Shown one piece after another: positions 27,131 through 36,953 of a stretch of DNA of 64,000 nucleotides (the stretch's first letter is position 1; each line of letters opens with the position of its first letter). Source of the stretch: an uncultured Psychrobacter sp. Lineage in GTDB: Bacteria > Pseudomonadota > Gammaproteobacteria > Pseudomonadales > Moraxellaceae. The position numbers and the translations under genes were made by a program. Location of the stretch: positions 62,001-126,000 of the forward strand of contig NZ_CANMRN010000005.1 of NCBI RefSeq assembly GCF_947500265.1, in the 5' to 3' direction. The notes beneath the pieces were generated by a model. It was not told the origin of the DNA and made no database searches. It worked only from the letters and a program-made list of their open reading frames with translations.

Positions 27131-29998
27131 TTAGCGAATTTTAATTGTATTTTTACACTGATCATTTGGAATCCCATAACCGCTACAGCCCCAGAACTTA
27201 CCAAATTTGCTTTCCCGCATCTTCATAGGACGACCACATTTATTACAGATTTTCATTGAATTACCACAGTCCCTGTTGTTGCATAAACTATCATGCTCTC
27301 TATCCACAGAGGGTGCCTCGCACTTAGTACAGACACGCGCTTTACCTACTGAACAACCTTTACCAGAGCTACAGCCATAAAAACTGCCATACTGCCCTTT
27401 GATTAAGCGTAGGTATCCGTTTACGCAGTTAGGGCATTTAAATATCTTTCTATGGCGTTCTTGAAATGATTTAGAGAAAATGTTGATGTTGTATTTAGGA
27501 GCCAATAACTCAAGAACAAACTCTGATGGGGCTGTCGGACTCGCAATAATATATGATTTCTTTTTACAACGCGTTATGCCGACATACAGCAAGCGTCGCT
27601 CTTCAGAATGAGGAAATGAGTCTAATGTTGGAAGTAGCGCCTCAGGGATAGCATCCTCACGATTTCCATTAGGGAAGCCACTTTTTCCTTGGAAAAAACC
27701 AATCAAGATGCAGTAGTCAGCTTCAAGCCCTTTAGATTTGTGAAAGCTCCAAAAGTGAATACCTTTGGACTTTTCTTTACCTAGAAAATTACGTGAATCA
27801 TTTAATAGATAGTTATATCTAGCAATAATTGCTATCGAACATTCAGGGTCATTTGCTCTGATCTTGCTGACAACCTCAGCGACTCTTTTATAGACACCAT
27901 TCTCTTCACCAGTCTTATCATCTAATAAATATACTTGTGATTCATCAACCACGTCGTGTGTTTTGATGTGTTTCTGATACTGTTCTGGATTCTCCATGAT
28001 GAACGTTCCAGCAGTATCAGCAATGCTATTATTATAGCGGAATGTCTTTTGGAGCTTTGTCAGTGTATGCGGTCCAACCAGCTCATTGAATCTAGTTGTG
28101 AGCTCAAGTTTACCACCTGAGAATCGATAGATAGACTGCCAATCATCACCGACAACCGTTAATGAGGGGTCAGGCCCTTTTTCGATAATGCTGTTAACAA
28201 AATCCATCCGAGAGGCAGATATGTCTTGAAACTCGTCAACAAGAATATATTTCCAGTGAGGTTTATATTGACCATTATCTACGACTGCAATTGCACGGAT
28301 AATCATATCGTCAAAGTCAATTGAATCAGTAGCTGCAAGCTCTTCAACATACGCGTTGTGCAAGTCAGTTAGAATACGTGCCTTCTTCTTTGCTTGTGAG
28401 ATACGAGCTTTCTCTAGCCTATCGAGAATTGGGTCTTCATCTAATCTTTCAAATCGAGTGGCTTGTAAGGCCTTGATAAGCATTTTGCTCCAAGTGGCAA
28501 TTTGATTACCTTCCTTAAGCTTAGAGAGTAACTCTTTTGAAGCGTCTTCAACCGAATTTTTATCTGGAATAACTCCCACGGCAGCTAGTCGTTCTTCAAG
28601 ACGAGCTTCGAGTGCATCTTCGATCCAATCATAATGGAATGTTTCCACCAAAACTGTTTCACGCTCTTTATGTAATTTACGTTTACTATCAATAGATTCG
28701 TTGTATGCTCGCTTATCTATATCGGGGCGAGTATTACCCTGTCTATCGATACCAAAGTGCTCGATGTAAATGTTAGAGTCAGATATGTGAAAGTCAGGCT
28801 GGTAGTCGAATCCTATGTCAATTCTTCGCTTACTGATGTAACGAGCTTCGTATTCGTATGGGATCTTATGAATAGCTAGCCAATTAGCTATCCTAAGTTC
28901 TTGATACCCTTTGACCAACTCGCCTTGAAGAGTTCTAAACTCATTGTCTCTGATATGTCGCTCATACTCTTCTTGAGTCTTAAAGTCGAAAGGATTCACA
29001 GGTTCTGGGAATAGTGATATAAAATCGACCATTCTTTTCGGATCTTTTATTAAATATTCTATCAACCACTCTGTTACCCATGCGCCTAGCTTTAAGCTGT
29101 CTTCAGTGAAGACGCTCATATAAGTTGAGATGTTAGATTCCCCTAAGATCTTTCTACCTAAAGCGTGGAATGTTGAAATCTGAGGTGGCTCTGTTAATAC
29201 GATGCCTGAATTCTCAGCTTTATCATCAAGCCTCTTTTTTAGCTCTTCAGCGGCTGATTTATTGTAGGCTAGAACTAGAATCTCTGGAGGTGATGCCAAT
29301 TCTCTATCGATAAGATCGAGAGCCTTAGCGACCATTACAGAGGTTTTACCCGTACCAGCAGCGGCAAGTACCATGTTCTTATCATTAGAACGAAGCACAC
29401 CAAGTCTCTGTTCATCAGTCAAAGGGTTTGACTCTACGCTATCAAAAAAACTCTTTCTTAGTTCTAAGTTGATTTTTTCATGATATGCGCCTAAGGCTTC
29501 TTGTTTGATAGGATAAAGACTGTATATTTTTCCAACTTCGCTATATAGTTTGGAGTCACTGAAGTAATCCCATGGCACGTTGTCATCTTCATAGTATGTA
29601 GCCAGCTCATTTGCGACTAATTTAATTTGATCTAATTTTGAGTCCCTAGGGTAATTACTCAAAACCTGAATATTAAATTCTTCAATTAAGCTACTCATAT
29701 AGCGCTGTATGGAGTGAGCGATTTTCCTGTTGATAGACTCTAAAAATGCTATAGAGTTCGTCTTTGATAAAAACTTATACTCTTCGAACGATTGACCGTT
29801 ATGAATAAATAGGGTTGCACCAAAGAATCCCTTTTCAATATAAGCAAATCTTTTAACTTGAGAGAATGAGGCAAGTTCTGCTGATCCTTTCTTGGTATCT
29901 AAAGACAAGGCTAGCTCTGTTAGAAGTATTCCTTTTTTGCCAAAAATCTTACCAATGAAATTAAAATTCAATTGTTCAACCGTAATAATATCCTTCAC
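27131..29998 (-). CDS. DNA helicase IV (HelD)-like helicase with nuclease-like insert and zinc ribbons
   Basis: A 955-residue protein from a GTG start; E. coli helicase IV is 684. A HelD-like N-terminus is followed by the helicase core: MVLAAAGTGKTSVMVA (Walker A), ILVDEFQDISASR, VVGDDWQSIYRFSGG and a late HKSKGLEADYCIL box. An insert at about residues 385-470 carries YQPDFHISDSNIYIEHFG, which fits the PD...ExG core of a restriction-like nuclease. The C-terminal 110 residues hold repeated Cys pairs (FKCPNC, VCTKCEAP, ICNKCGRP) of topoisomerase-type C4 zinc ribbons. It stands 150 bases upstream of the Gabija-like pair on the same strand. It could be a third component or an independent defence nuclease. 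Confidence 0.78.
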   Translation of the reverse strand: MKDIITVEQLNFNFIGKIFGKKGILLTELALSLDTKKGSAELASFSQVKRFAYIEKGFFGATLFIHNGQSFEEYKFLSKTNSIAFLESINRKIAHSIQRYMSSLIEEFNIQVLSNYPRDSKLDQIKLVANELATYYEDDNVPWDYFSDSKLYSEVGKIYSLYPIKQEALGAYHEKINLELRKSFFDSVESNPLTDEQRLGVLRSNDKNMVLAAAGTGKTSVMVAKALDLIDRELASPPEILVLAYNKSAAEELKKRLDDKAENSGIVLTEPPQISTFHALGRKILGESNISTYMSVFTEDSLKLGAWVTEWLIEYLIKDPKRMVDFISLFPEPVNPFDFKTQEEYERHIRDNEFRTLQGELVKGYQELRIANWLAIHKIPYEYEARYISKRRIDIGFDYQPDFHISDSNIYIEHFGIDRQGNTRPDIDKRAYNESIDSKRKLHKERETVLVETFHYDWIEDALEARLEERLAAVGVIPDKNSVEDASKELLSKLKEGNQIATWSKMLIKALQATRFERLDEDPILDRLEKARISQAKKKARILTDLHNAYVEELAATDSIDFDDMIIRAIAVVDNGQYKPHWKYILVDEFQDISASRMDFVNSIIEKGPDPSLTVVGDDWQSIYRFSGGKLELTTRFNELVGPHTLTKLQKTFRYNNSIADTAGTFIMENPEQYQKHIKTHDVVDESQVYLLDDKTGEENGVYKRVAEVVSKIRANDPECSIAIIARYNYLLNDSRNFLGKEKSKGIHFWSFHKSKGLEADYCILIGFFQGKSGFPNGNREDAIPEALLPTLDSFPHSEERRLLYVGITRCKKKSYIIASPTAPSEFVLELLAPKYNINIFSKSFQERHRKIFKCPNCVNGYLRLIKGQYGSFYGCSSGKGCSVGKARVCTKCEAPSVDREHDSLCNNRDCGNSMKICNKCGRPMKMRESKFGKFWGCSGYGIPNDQCKNTIKIR

Positions 29999-30090
29999 CT
30001 TTACTCTCTTGTATGTCTAGCATTAAATCTCTTGATGGATTTTTCCACTGGCAATTAGTGAAAAATGATAAGGTATAAAAAAATTGCATT

Positions 30091-30122
30091 AGTACATCAG
30101 TACATCAGTACATCAGTACATC
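30091..30122 (+). repeat. Four tandem 8-bp iterons upstream of the StbB-like gene
   Basis: AGTACATC is repeated four times without spacer (30091-30098, 30099-30106, 30107-30114, 30115-30122), 67 bases before the StbB-like start and 92 bases from the divergent HelD-like start. Each unit holds GTAC. Direct repeats in front of a ParA/StbB-type gene often act as a partition or operator site. Confidence 0.85.
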
Positions 30123-30189
30123 CTGGGATAGTGTATGCATTAACACAATCATGGAATAAACAATATACCCTCAAAAGGAAACAAAAGTA

Positions 30190-31005
30190 ATGATTAGTTC
30201 TGAAAAACATGAATCGGCAGATGTAAGTATGACAAAACAGGCTGGATATCGCATCGCAGTAATCAACTCTTCAGGGAATACTGGTAAATCTCTCGTTAGC
30301 AACTACATGCTTAGGCCGAATATGGATTTGCAGCGTCATTATGTGATAAATAATATGAGTATGTATAGTAAAACGTATTCTGATGAAATTATATTATCTG
30401 GAGAAAATTTTGATGAAGCTTTGAAAGCCTTAAATGATATAGAGTCAGCTATTGTCGATATTGCTGCAGATAATACAGAGTATGTAATAGATATCATGAA
30501 GCACAGTAGTAACTCTCATGAAGTATTCAATTACTTTTTAGTGCCAGTAGTTAAAGGAAGAAAGGAGTTAGAAGATAGTTTAAATACAATCAAAGCTCTC
30601 TTAAAACTCGGAGTTCCAAGTAATTCTATTAAGGTAGTATTCAATAATATAAACAATAACAATAATATAAAATACTTAGAAAGCATAGATAAGGAGTTTG
30701 AATATCTTTTATCACACTTAGATGAACTTAAAATATCTTATGATACCAATGCGGCTATTGAGCATAATATCTTTTACCGAAGACTGTCTGAGCTAGACAT
30801 TAGCTTATCAGAACTATTATCTATACCAATAGATGAAAAAAAGAATAGGAAAGAGTACCTCAGGACTAAGAAGAATCCGGAACGGACAGAGGAGGAACAT
30901 AAAGAGTTACAAGCATTGGTAGATTTAATTACGACTTGGCGGTGTGCACAGTCAGCTATTAAAAATTCAAATAAGGTTTATCAGCTCTTATTTGCTAAGT
31001 TGTGA
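30190..31005 (+). CDS. StbB/ParA-like ATPase
   Basis: A 271-residue protein with a deviant Walker A near the start (AVINSSGNTGKSLVSNYML), followed by AIVDIAADNTEYVIDIM, a plausible Walker B/A' region. The order and spacing fit the StbB family of plasmid-stability ParA-like ATPases. The Asn-rich stretch FNNINNNNNIKYL lies where ParA proteins have a substrate or base-binding segment. The C-terminus is charged and helical. No StbA-like DNA-binding gene is seen beside it. It has an AAGGAAAC site before the ATG and four iterons in its promoter region. It may stabilise an excised form of the island, or be a remnant of a plasmid. Confidence 0.6.
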   Translation: MISSEKHESADVSMTKQAGYRIAVINSSGNTGKSLVSNYMLRPNMDLQRHYVINNMSMYSKTYSDEIILSGENFDEALKALNDIESAIVDIAADNTEYVIDIMKHSSNSHEVFNYFLVPVVKGRKELEDSLNTIKALLKLGVPSNSIKVVFNNINNNNNIKYLESIDKEFEYLLSHLDELKISYDTNAAIEHNIFYRRLSELDISLSELLSIPIDEKKNRKEYLRTKKNPERTEEEHKELQALVDLITTWRCAQSAIKNSNKVYQLLFAKL

Positions 31006-31094
31006 AATGCCTGATTTATCCCCATTCTAGCTATGATTTAAAAAATTATAGAAGCAAGCTTGGTAAACTAGCGATTCAATGAAGGTTTAGTATC

Positions 31095-31694
31095 TTAGTC
31101 AATATCAAACTCCATCCGTCGTGCTGTCACTTGCATGGTTTGCGTATCTACCAATTTCTTCACACAATAAAGACTGGCATGAATACCCGCACTTATTCCT
31201 GCTGATGTGACAAGGTTAGTCGTCTTATCGCTAGCATCAACAAAACGGGTGTTAGCGATTACTTCAATATTAGGATAGGATGCTAAATTGTTTAAATCCA
31301 TCCAATGGGTGGTTGCAGACTTGCCAGCCAGCAATCCAGCTTTTGCTAACAGCAATGCACCGGTACATACTGAAAGCGTTAACTCGGTAAGCTTGGCTTG
31401 AGAGATGATCCAATCAATAACCACTGGATTATTTATCTCAACATTCTCGGCACCATAACCACCCGGAACAACCAATACGTCAATATCAGGATGATTGTCG
31501 AAGCTATAATCAGGAATAATAGTTAAACCATTTCTAGCAGATATTGGTGCTTGCTGCTCGGCAATGGTGATCACGTTAAAATGCTTATGACCTTTATCGC
31601 TCTCCGCTAGAGAAAATACTTCAAAAGGACCTGCAAAATCTAATACTTCGACTTCGTTAAATAGTAAAATACCAACGGTTCGTAGAGTTGTCAT
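31095..31694 (-). CDS. DJ-1/PfpI family protein (isonitrile hydratase-like)
   Basis: About 199 residues from the ATG at 31694, chosen for the AAGGA six bases upstream. It is a class I glutamine-amidotransferase-like fold: EVEVLDFAGPFEVFSLAE near the start, VLVVPGGYGAENVEINNP and a nucleophile elbow LSVCTGALLLAKAGLL with the conserved Cys, then SAGISAGIHASLY. This subgroup includes isonitrile hydratases and the amidase-like part of GlxA-type AraC regulators; here there is no DNA-binding domain. It follows the PaiB-like gene by about 50 bases on the same strand, so they may be one operon. Confidence 0.82.
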   Translation of the reverse strand: MTTLRTVGILLFNEVEVLDFAGPFEVFSLAESDKGHKHFNVITIAEQQAPISARNGLTIIPDYSFDNHPDIDVLVVPGGYGAENVEINNPVVIDWIISQAKLTELTLSVCTGALLLAKAGLLAGKSATTHWMDLNNLASYPNIEVIANTRFVDASDKTTNLVTSAGISAGIHASLYCVKKLVDTQTMQVTARRMEFDID

Positions 31695-31745
31695 AGTATG
31701 TCCTTGAGTTAATATCATTAAATGAAATACCGCTTATTCGTACTC

Positions 31746-32393
31746 TTATAATTGAGTTAGATTCTGATTTACCTTTTTAACCAACGTCGCCATTTCATCC
31801 GCTTTTGCCGTTCCTAGCTGTTTCAGTCCTGCGACGACCCCTACTCTATTCTCAGCCGTTTTATTTTGACTCAACTTAAACTGTGCTTGAACATCTTTAA
31901 TATTGACACGAATACCAACGATGGCGCGACACATAGCCTGAATGTACTCTACAGGCGCATCATCAAGTGACCAAGGGTTTGGCTGGTTAGCTTCAAAATC
32001 AGCCGTTTGCTTTGATAAAATTTCATTCAAATGCTCATGTTCAGTTAATAAACTGACGTCACCTGTAATATGGACACTACGATAATTCCATGTCGGTACT
32101 TCTTTATGGGTCGTTAATTTACTCGGATACCAATTAGGACTTATATAATGTCCAGCATCTTGAAAGATAATTAACCACGGTGCATTATTATCACTATTAT
32201 TTAGAGCATTTACTTTGGCAATATGACCATATAAACAACCAAACTTACTGCCGTCATCCTGCCAGTACATGGGAATATGACAAGCTTCCAGTCCGTTGCC
32301 TGTTTTTGCAATGACCGTCGCTTGTGGTTGCTCTTTAATAAATGTTCGTATGTTTTCAAAGTTGTCTTCTTTAAAAGCTTTAGGGGTAAACAT
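31746..32393 (-). CDS. FMN-binding negative regulator, PaiB family
   Basis: A 215-residue protein with the PaiB signature: MFTPKAFKEDNFENIRTFIK at the start, then HIPMYW, GHIAKVN, DAGHYISPNWYPSK and VPTWNYRSVHITG. PaiB proteins have a flavin-reductase-like FMN-binding barrel and were first linked to repression of sporulation and protease genes in Bacillus; in Gram-negatives their role is poorly known. A TTGGAG site precedes the ATG. It is divergent from the broken MocR gene, which is a common arrangement for MocR regulators and their targets. Confidence 0.85.
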   Translation of the reverse strand: MFTPKAFKEDNFENIRTFIKEQPQATVIAKTGNGLEACHIPMYWQDDGSKFGCLYGHIAKVNALNNSDNNAPWLIIFQDAGHYISPNWYPSKLTTHKEVPTWNYRSVHITGDVSLLTEHEHLNEILSKQTADFEANQPNPWSLDDAPVEYIQAMCRAIVGIRVNIKDVQAQFKLSQNKTAENRVGVVAGLKQLGTAKADEMATLVKKVNQNLTQL

Positions 32394-32550
32394 CGTAGCT
32401 CCAAGTTGTTGCGTATAACATGGAGTGATAGTACGACTTCACGACCCAACTGTACCGATGCATTTTTTAAAATTATCAACAAAGTGTATAGTTGCATAGC
32501 CCTTAACAATTACGTACATAATATATGACCTCTAATAAGCCACCTACGCT

Positions 32551-33932
32551 ATGAATGATACTTGCTTGCTCAATCTTAATATCAGTAAAACAGCTGCTGT
32601 GGTCGAATGGATACAACAGCGAATTGATAGCCAAATTTATAAGCCGTATCAACGAGTGCCTTCTATACGTAAGTTGGCCACGATTCTGGATGTTTCTAGT
32701 TTTACCATAACTCAAGCTTATGAGCAGTTAGTCGCTACTAACGTGCTGACAGCTAAGCCAAATTCAGGCTATTACGTTTTACCTCAAATCACTCAACGTA
32801 GAAATACAGAGGTGTTGGCTAAAGCGGCTATGGTTGATACCAGCTGGCTAGTACAGCAAATGTTTAGCGATGTTCCTAATCACCGATCACCAGGATCAGG
32901 TGAATTGCCTATTGAGTGGATTAAGAATGATAGGATGCAATGGGCGGTAAGACAGGTTAACCAAGATATCGATAGCTTTATCTATAATTACGGTGAGATT
33001 CAGGGTTATTTACCTCTACGTGAGCAATTAGTCCAGTATTTAGATTTGCTAGGTATGCATACTAGTGCCAATAATATTATTACTACAACAGGAGTTTCGC
33101 AGGCTATTTTGACAGTGACTCAACTATTATTAAACGTAGGAGATACTGTCATAGTAGATAATCCTGGTTGGTATTGGACGTCAAGTACCTTAAAGCAGCA
33201 AGGTTATCAGGTGGTATCAGTTGAACGTGACCACCAAGGTCCGGATCTTGAACAAATGAGACAGGTTTTAGAAGAATATCGTCCCAAGTTATACATTACT
33301 AACAGCGTACTCCATAATCCAACATCCTATAACTTGCATCCTGTCCGCGCCCATCAAGTAATACTTATATTTTTGAGGATGATTTGTACGCAGCATTTTT
33401 GCCTGATGAAAAACCGCTTAGGTACGCTAATATAGACCAGTTTAAGCGGGTGTTTTATGCTACTGGTTTTTCAAAGTCGATGGCGTCAGGCTGGCGTGTC
33501 GGTATGCTGGTCAGCCCTGATAAATTTATCAATCAAATCCTTAAGCTTAAAACCCTTAGTAATATGACATCACCAGAGTTTGGCGAGCGCGTAGTTTATC
33601 GGTTGTGGACGCAAGGAGAATATCGCCGTCAGCTTAAGAAAGTACATCAGAAACTCTATATAGCCCATCAAGATATGCGAGACTCATTATCTAAAATAGG
33701 TATCACTTACCCTGAACATACCAACCCGGGGATTTTTGTGTGGATAGATACTGGCGTGGATTCTGGTAAGCTGGCCTTGGAGGCTTATAAAGAGGGCTGG
33801 CTTGTCGCCCCAGGACAGCTGTTTAATCCAAGTGCTAAGCCTTCAACTTATTTGAGATTGAATGTGGCGACAACGAGTCATAATTTTCTGAAGTGGTTGG
33901 ATATATATTTAAACCAAGTCAATATTTACTAA
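32551..33932 (+). pseudogene. MocR-type (GntR/aminotransferase) regulator, frameshifted
   Basis: Two overlapping frames make one MocR protein. The first (32551-33435) has a GntR winged helix (YQRVPSIRKLATILDVSSFT) and the N-terminal half of a PLP aminotransferase fold up to HNPTSYNLHPVRAHQV. The second frame, read from about 33366, continues YIFEDDLYAAFLPDEKPLRY and holds the PLP-lysine region GFSKSMASGWRVGML. Between HQV and YIFEDD, about eight residues usual in the family are missing, so a deletion of roughly 23-25 bases caused the shift. The product would bind DNA but lack PLP. It is divergent from the PaiB-like gene, its probable former target. Confidence 0.8.
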
Positions 33933-34278
33933 TAAAGTATTAAAGCTAGCTCAATATTCCTACACGAACCCATTCTATGCGCTAGAATCAAGATTTTATT
34001 CAAAGAATATTAACTGCAGACAATGCTACTTCTATCTAATACTAATTTAAATCCACCTGAGCATTAAATAATTCTTAAATCTTAGGCAATTGTTATTGAT
34101 TCAGCATAGTAGCTGATCGATAGCATTTATATGAGCTGCTCCAATTTTTCTCTGCTTTAGAGTTACCTTATAAAGCCATTCATATATTGAAATATAAATC
34201 CAAAAAGTATTGTTACTTGATTTACAAAAATCAGACACCATGTACTATATTACAATAATTAAGAAATATGGAATAAAT
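33933..34278. other. Intergenic region upstream of the CBASS operon
   Basis: 346 bases with no recognisable gene or RNA. They should contain the CBASS promoter; no clear operator was found. Confidence 0.4.
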
Positions 34279-35319
34279 ATGGCAGATTTGCAAACTCAAT
34301 TTAAAGCATTTAATAGTAATATTTACTTAACTGGTCAAAGTGATGATTTTAAAAGGGCTAAAGAGAAAGATGACAGCATATTGAAAGAGCTAAAGGTGGT
34401 TTTCAAAGAGAAAGGATATCCTATAATAGAATCTTTTAAACAAGGTTCGTTTGCAGTTGATACAGCTATCTACAATTTAGATGGCGACTACGACTTTGAT
34501 CGCACCTTAATTATTGATGCAGATTACGCTCCTGATGATCCTGTAGAGCCAAAGCGAGTTATTAAAGAGGTTTTAGAAAAAAGAAACTTTAAAGATCCTA
34601 AAATCAAAAAACCATGTGTTACTGCTGACTACAAATCATTTAATCTGCATATTGATTATACCGTGTATAAGGTTGATCAATCTTATACGACGTTTTTGGC
34701 GATTGGCAAACATGGCTCTAGAGATGAACATAAGGATTGGGCACAATCAGACCAGAAAGGTTTAATTGAATGGATTAATAATGTTGAATGCTATACTGGG
34801 AATGGGTCTAAAAAGCGACATCAATATAAACGTCTCATACGGTTTATGAAGCGCTGGCGAGACGTTAATTTTAGTGATGAGGTCAAAAAGAAAATATTTT
34901 CAATTGGTCTCACTGTAATGATAAAGTCTCAATATACTAACCAACTTTCACATCAAGAACAAGTTGATGATTTAAAGGCTTTAAGCCTTATAGTTGAGGG
35001 TATTTTAAATGGTTCATATTTAAAATACCAGTCAGATGGCAAGTATAGAGTTTCTGTTCAATTACCTACTCTTCCCTATAGAGATATTTTTCAACACAAA
35101 ACAGATGGTTATTCTTCCGAGGGCAGCGATAAGAATATTGGCACTCAATTTAGAAATAAATTAATATATCTGAACGACGAGTTGAAAAAAGCAATTGTGG
35201 AGCCAGACCCTTACGAAGCGAGTAAATTACTAAGAGCAGTTTTTGGGAATTGTTTTCCCTTAGCAAATATTAAAAAAAATGAGAATACCCCATACTCTCG
35301 TACTGGTACATCTGCGTAA
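34279..35319 (+). CDS. CBASS CD-NTase (cyclic oligonucleotide synthase)
   Basis: About 346 residues from the ATG at 34279; the frame extends to 34210 but MADLQTQFKAFNSNIYL is the natural start. The nucleotidyltransferase core is clear: KQGSFAVDTAIYNLDGDYDF has the GS box at residues 56-57 and the acidic pair at 70-74, and NLHIDYTVYKV supplies the third Asp. CD-NTases make cyclic di- or trinucleotides when phage is sensed. The gene is directly followed by Cap2, Cap3 and a SAVED effector, so the enzyme is expected to be activated by C-terminal conjugation. The C-terminus ends TSA, a small-residue end suitable for that. The nucleotide product cannot be told from sequence. Confidence 0.9.
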   Translation: MADLQTQFKAFNSNIYLTGQSDDFKRAKEKDDSILKELKVVFKEKGYPIIESFKQGSFAVDTAIYNLDGDYDFDRTLIIDADYAPDDPVEPKRVIKEVLEKRNFKDPKIKKPCVTADYKSFNLHIDYTVYKVDQSYTTFLAIGKHGSRDEHKDWAQSDQKGLIEWINNVECYTGNGSKKRHQYKRLIRFMKRWRDVNFSDEVKKKIFSIGLTVMIKSQYTNQLSHQEQVDDLKALSLIVEGILNGSYLKYQSDGKYRVSVQLPTLPYRDIFQHKTDGYSSEGSDKNIGTQFRNKLIYLNDELKKAIVEPDPYEASKLLRAVFGNCFPLANIKKNENTPYSRTGTSA

Positions 35320-35321
35320 CT

Positions 35322-36953
35322 ATGATTCTAAGTGAAGAAAAACTGGCCAATTTCAAACATATATTAACTACACACCGTGCAGTTAATATATGTTTGGTTA
35401 ATACTGGTACAGTATATGTATACGATTTTACTATTCCTAATTTATTCGACTTTCAAATTGAAATTAGAAATGAAACCGAATGGCTTGAATTACCTAAGAT
35501 TCGTATAGTGGCTGATGGTCATACCCCTATTCCTCACGTTAGCAACGACGGTTTAATCTGTGTTACAGATCAACAGGGCGAGCTTTTCGACAGTAACCGA
35601 ATTGAATCATTGTTTGAATATGCACTTGACGAAGCTATCAGAATCGTTCAGCCATACATAACTCAACCTACTAATTTGTATGAAGAGCTTGAAGGGTATG
35701 TTGAAACGACCTTAGAAACCGGATATAAAATAACTTTATTAGATAAACCTAATGATATAGAAGAGTTCCAAGCCATTACCAAAATCAATAAAGGTAAGCT
35801 TAGTGTCAGTAGTATTCAAAAGTCAAATAGTAAGTCTTTTATATTAGATTATGGTACTTATCGAAATATTACTGTTATCAAATTAGCTGATGTAAAAGAT
35901 TTCGTATTACCTAACATCGGAGGAAACTTCGATAGGGATTGGTGGAGTAGTCAGAAACTTAAATTATCAGCTAAACAGCATAGCAAAATATATAATAATT
36001 TTTATCACATAACACTAATAATTGTTCCTTACAAAGATCGTGAGACTTATATTGTCATATGTAATGACAATGCATCAAGTATTGTTAAAAATGACTTTTC
36101 TGTATATTTAACTCAAAGATGTTGGAAGGACTACTTACTAGCCCGTACAGGGGAAGACGACGAGAACACACAGAACAAGACTGTGGTAATAGCTGGCTGT
36201 GGCTCAGTGGGTTCTAAAGTAGCTGGTTTTTTATCTGAATCAGATATTAGCCAACTAAGTCTTATTGATAACGATATCATGTCTCCAGATAATTTGATGC
36301 GTCATCAGTTAGGTGTAAAGAGTATTAATCACAGAAAAGCTTTTGCTCTTAAGGCTAGATTAAGTAGCGATATGCCTTTTATAGATATCAAAGCTTACCA
36401 TATGGAAGTTCTTAAATGGTTGAAGATGCAAAATGATGATGACCTACGCGAGATCGACTGTTTGATCTTAACAACGGGACATATACCTACTGAACTTGCT
36501 ATTTGCGAATACCTTTATTATAAAGATATTAATATACAAATTATTTCTGGCTGGGTTGAGGCTTATGGCTTAGGCGGACAAGCTTATAGTTTTAGAAATA
36601 ACTCTAATGGTTGCTTAAGATGCTTGTATACTGATGAAAACTCTATCATTAGTAGGTCGCAAGCTCAGCTATTTAACCTAAACCATCAAGTTGTCTCTAA
36701 AAATATAACAGGGTGTTCAGGTGCTTTTACACCATATTCTTCTTTACACGCTACTAAAACAGCTTCAATTATAACTGAACTAGTACTGGCTCCTAAGTAT
36801 GGTCTATATACATGGGTGAATACAAGTAGAAAGCCCAATGACTACAATTTAGAAGCAACAGAATATTTTAATACTACGCTTGGTAGTGGTGGTTATCAGT
36901 TTAATGATATTAACAATTATAAAATAGCAGGATGTGAATGTTGCAGTTCATAG
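35322..36953 (+). CDS. cap2: CBASS Cap2, E2-E1 ubiquitin-ligase-like fusion
   Basis: A 543-residue protein. The N-terminal E2-like domain ends in PIPHVSNDGLICVTD, whose Cys (about residue 80) is the likely conjugating residue. The C-terminal E1/ThiF domain holds VVIAGCGSVGSKVAGFL (ATP site), LIDNDIMSPDNLMRHQLG, a Zn-type NGCLRCLY pair, a CSGAFTPYSS loop and a terminal CECCSS that can complete the zinc site. Cap2 links the C-terminus of the CD-NTase to a target and primes it for cGAMP-type synthesis. Its start lies two bases after the CD-NTase stop and its end overlaps Cap3 by 16 bases. Confidence 0.9.
   Translation: MILSEEKLANFKHILTTHRAVNICLVNTGTVYVYDFTIPNLFDFQIEIRNETEWLELPKIRIVADGHTPIPHVSNDGLICVTDQQGELFDSNRIESLFEYALDEAIRIVQPYITQPTNLYEELEGYVETTLETGYKITLLDKPNDIEEFQAITKINKGKLSVSSIQKSNSKSFILDYGTYRNITVIKLADVKDFVLPNIGGNFDRDWWSSQKLKLSAKQHSKIYNNFYHITLIIVPYKDRETYIVICNDNASSIVKNDFSVYLTQRCWKDYLLARTGEDDENTQNKTVVIAGCGSVGSKVAGFLSESDISQLSLIDNDIMSPDNLMRHQLGVKSINHRKAFALKARLSSDMPFIDIKAYHMEVLKWLKMQNDDDLREIDCLILTTGHIPTELAICEYLYYKDINIQIISGWVEAYGLGGQAYSFRNNSNGCLRCLYTDENSIISRSQAQLFNLNHQVVSKNITGCSGAFTPYSSLHATKTASIITELVLAPKYGLYTWVNTSRKPNDYNLEATEYFNTTLGSGGYQFNDINNYKIAGCECCSS

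Noticed and set aside
30091..30122. Short tandem repeats as a CRISPR array
   Set aside because: Units are 8 bases with no spacers, and there are no cas genes; iterons fit better.
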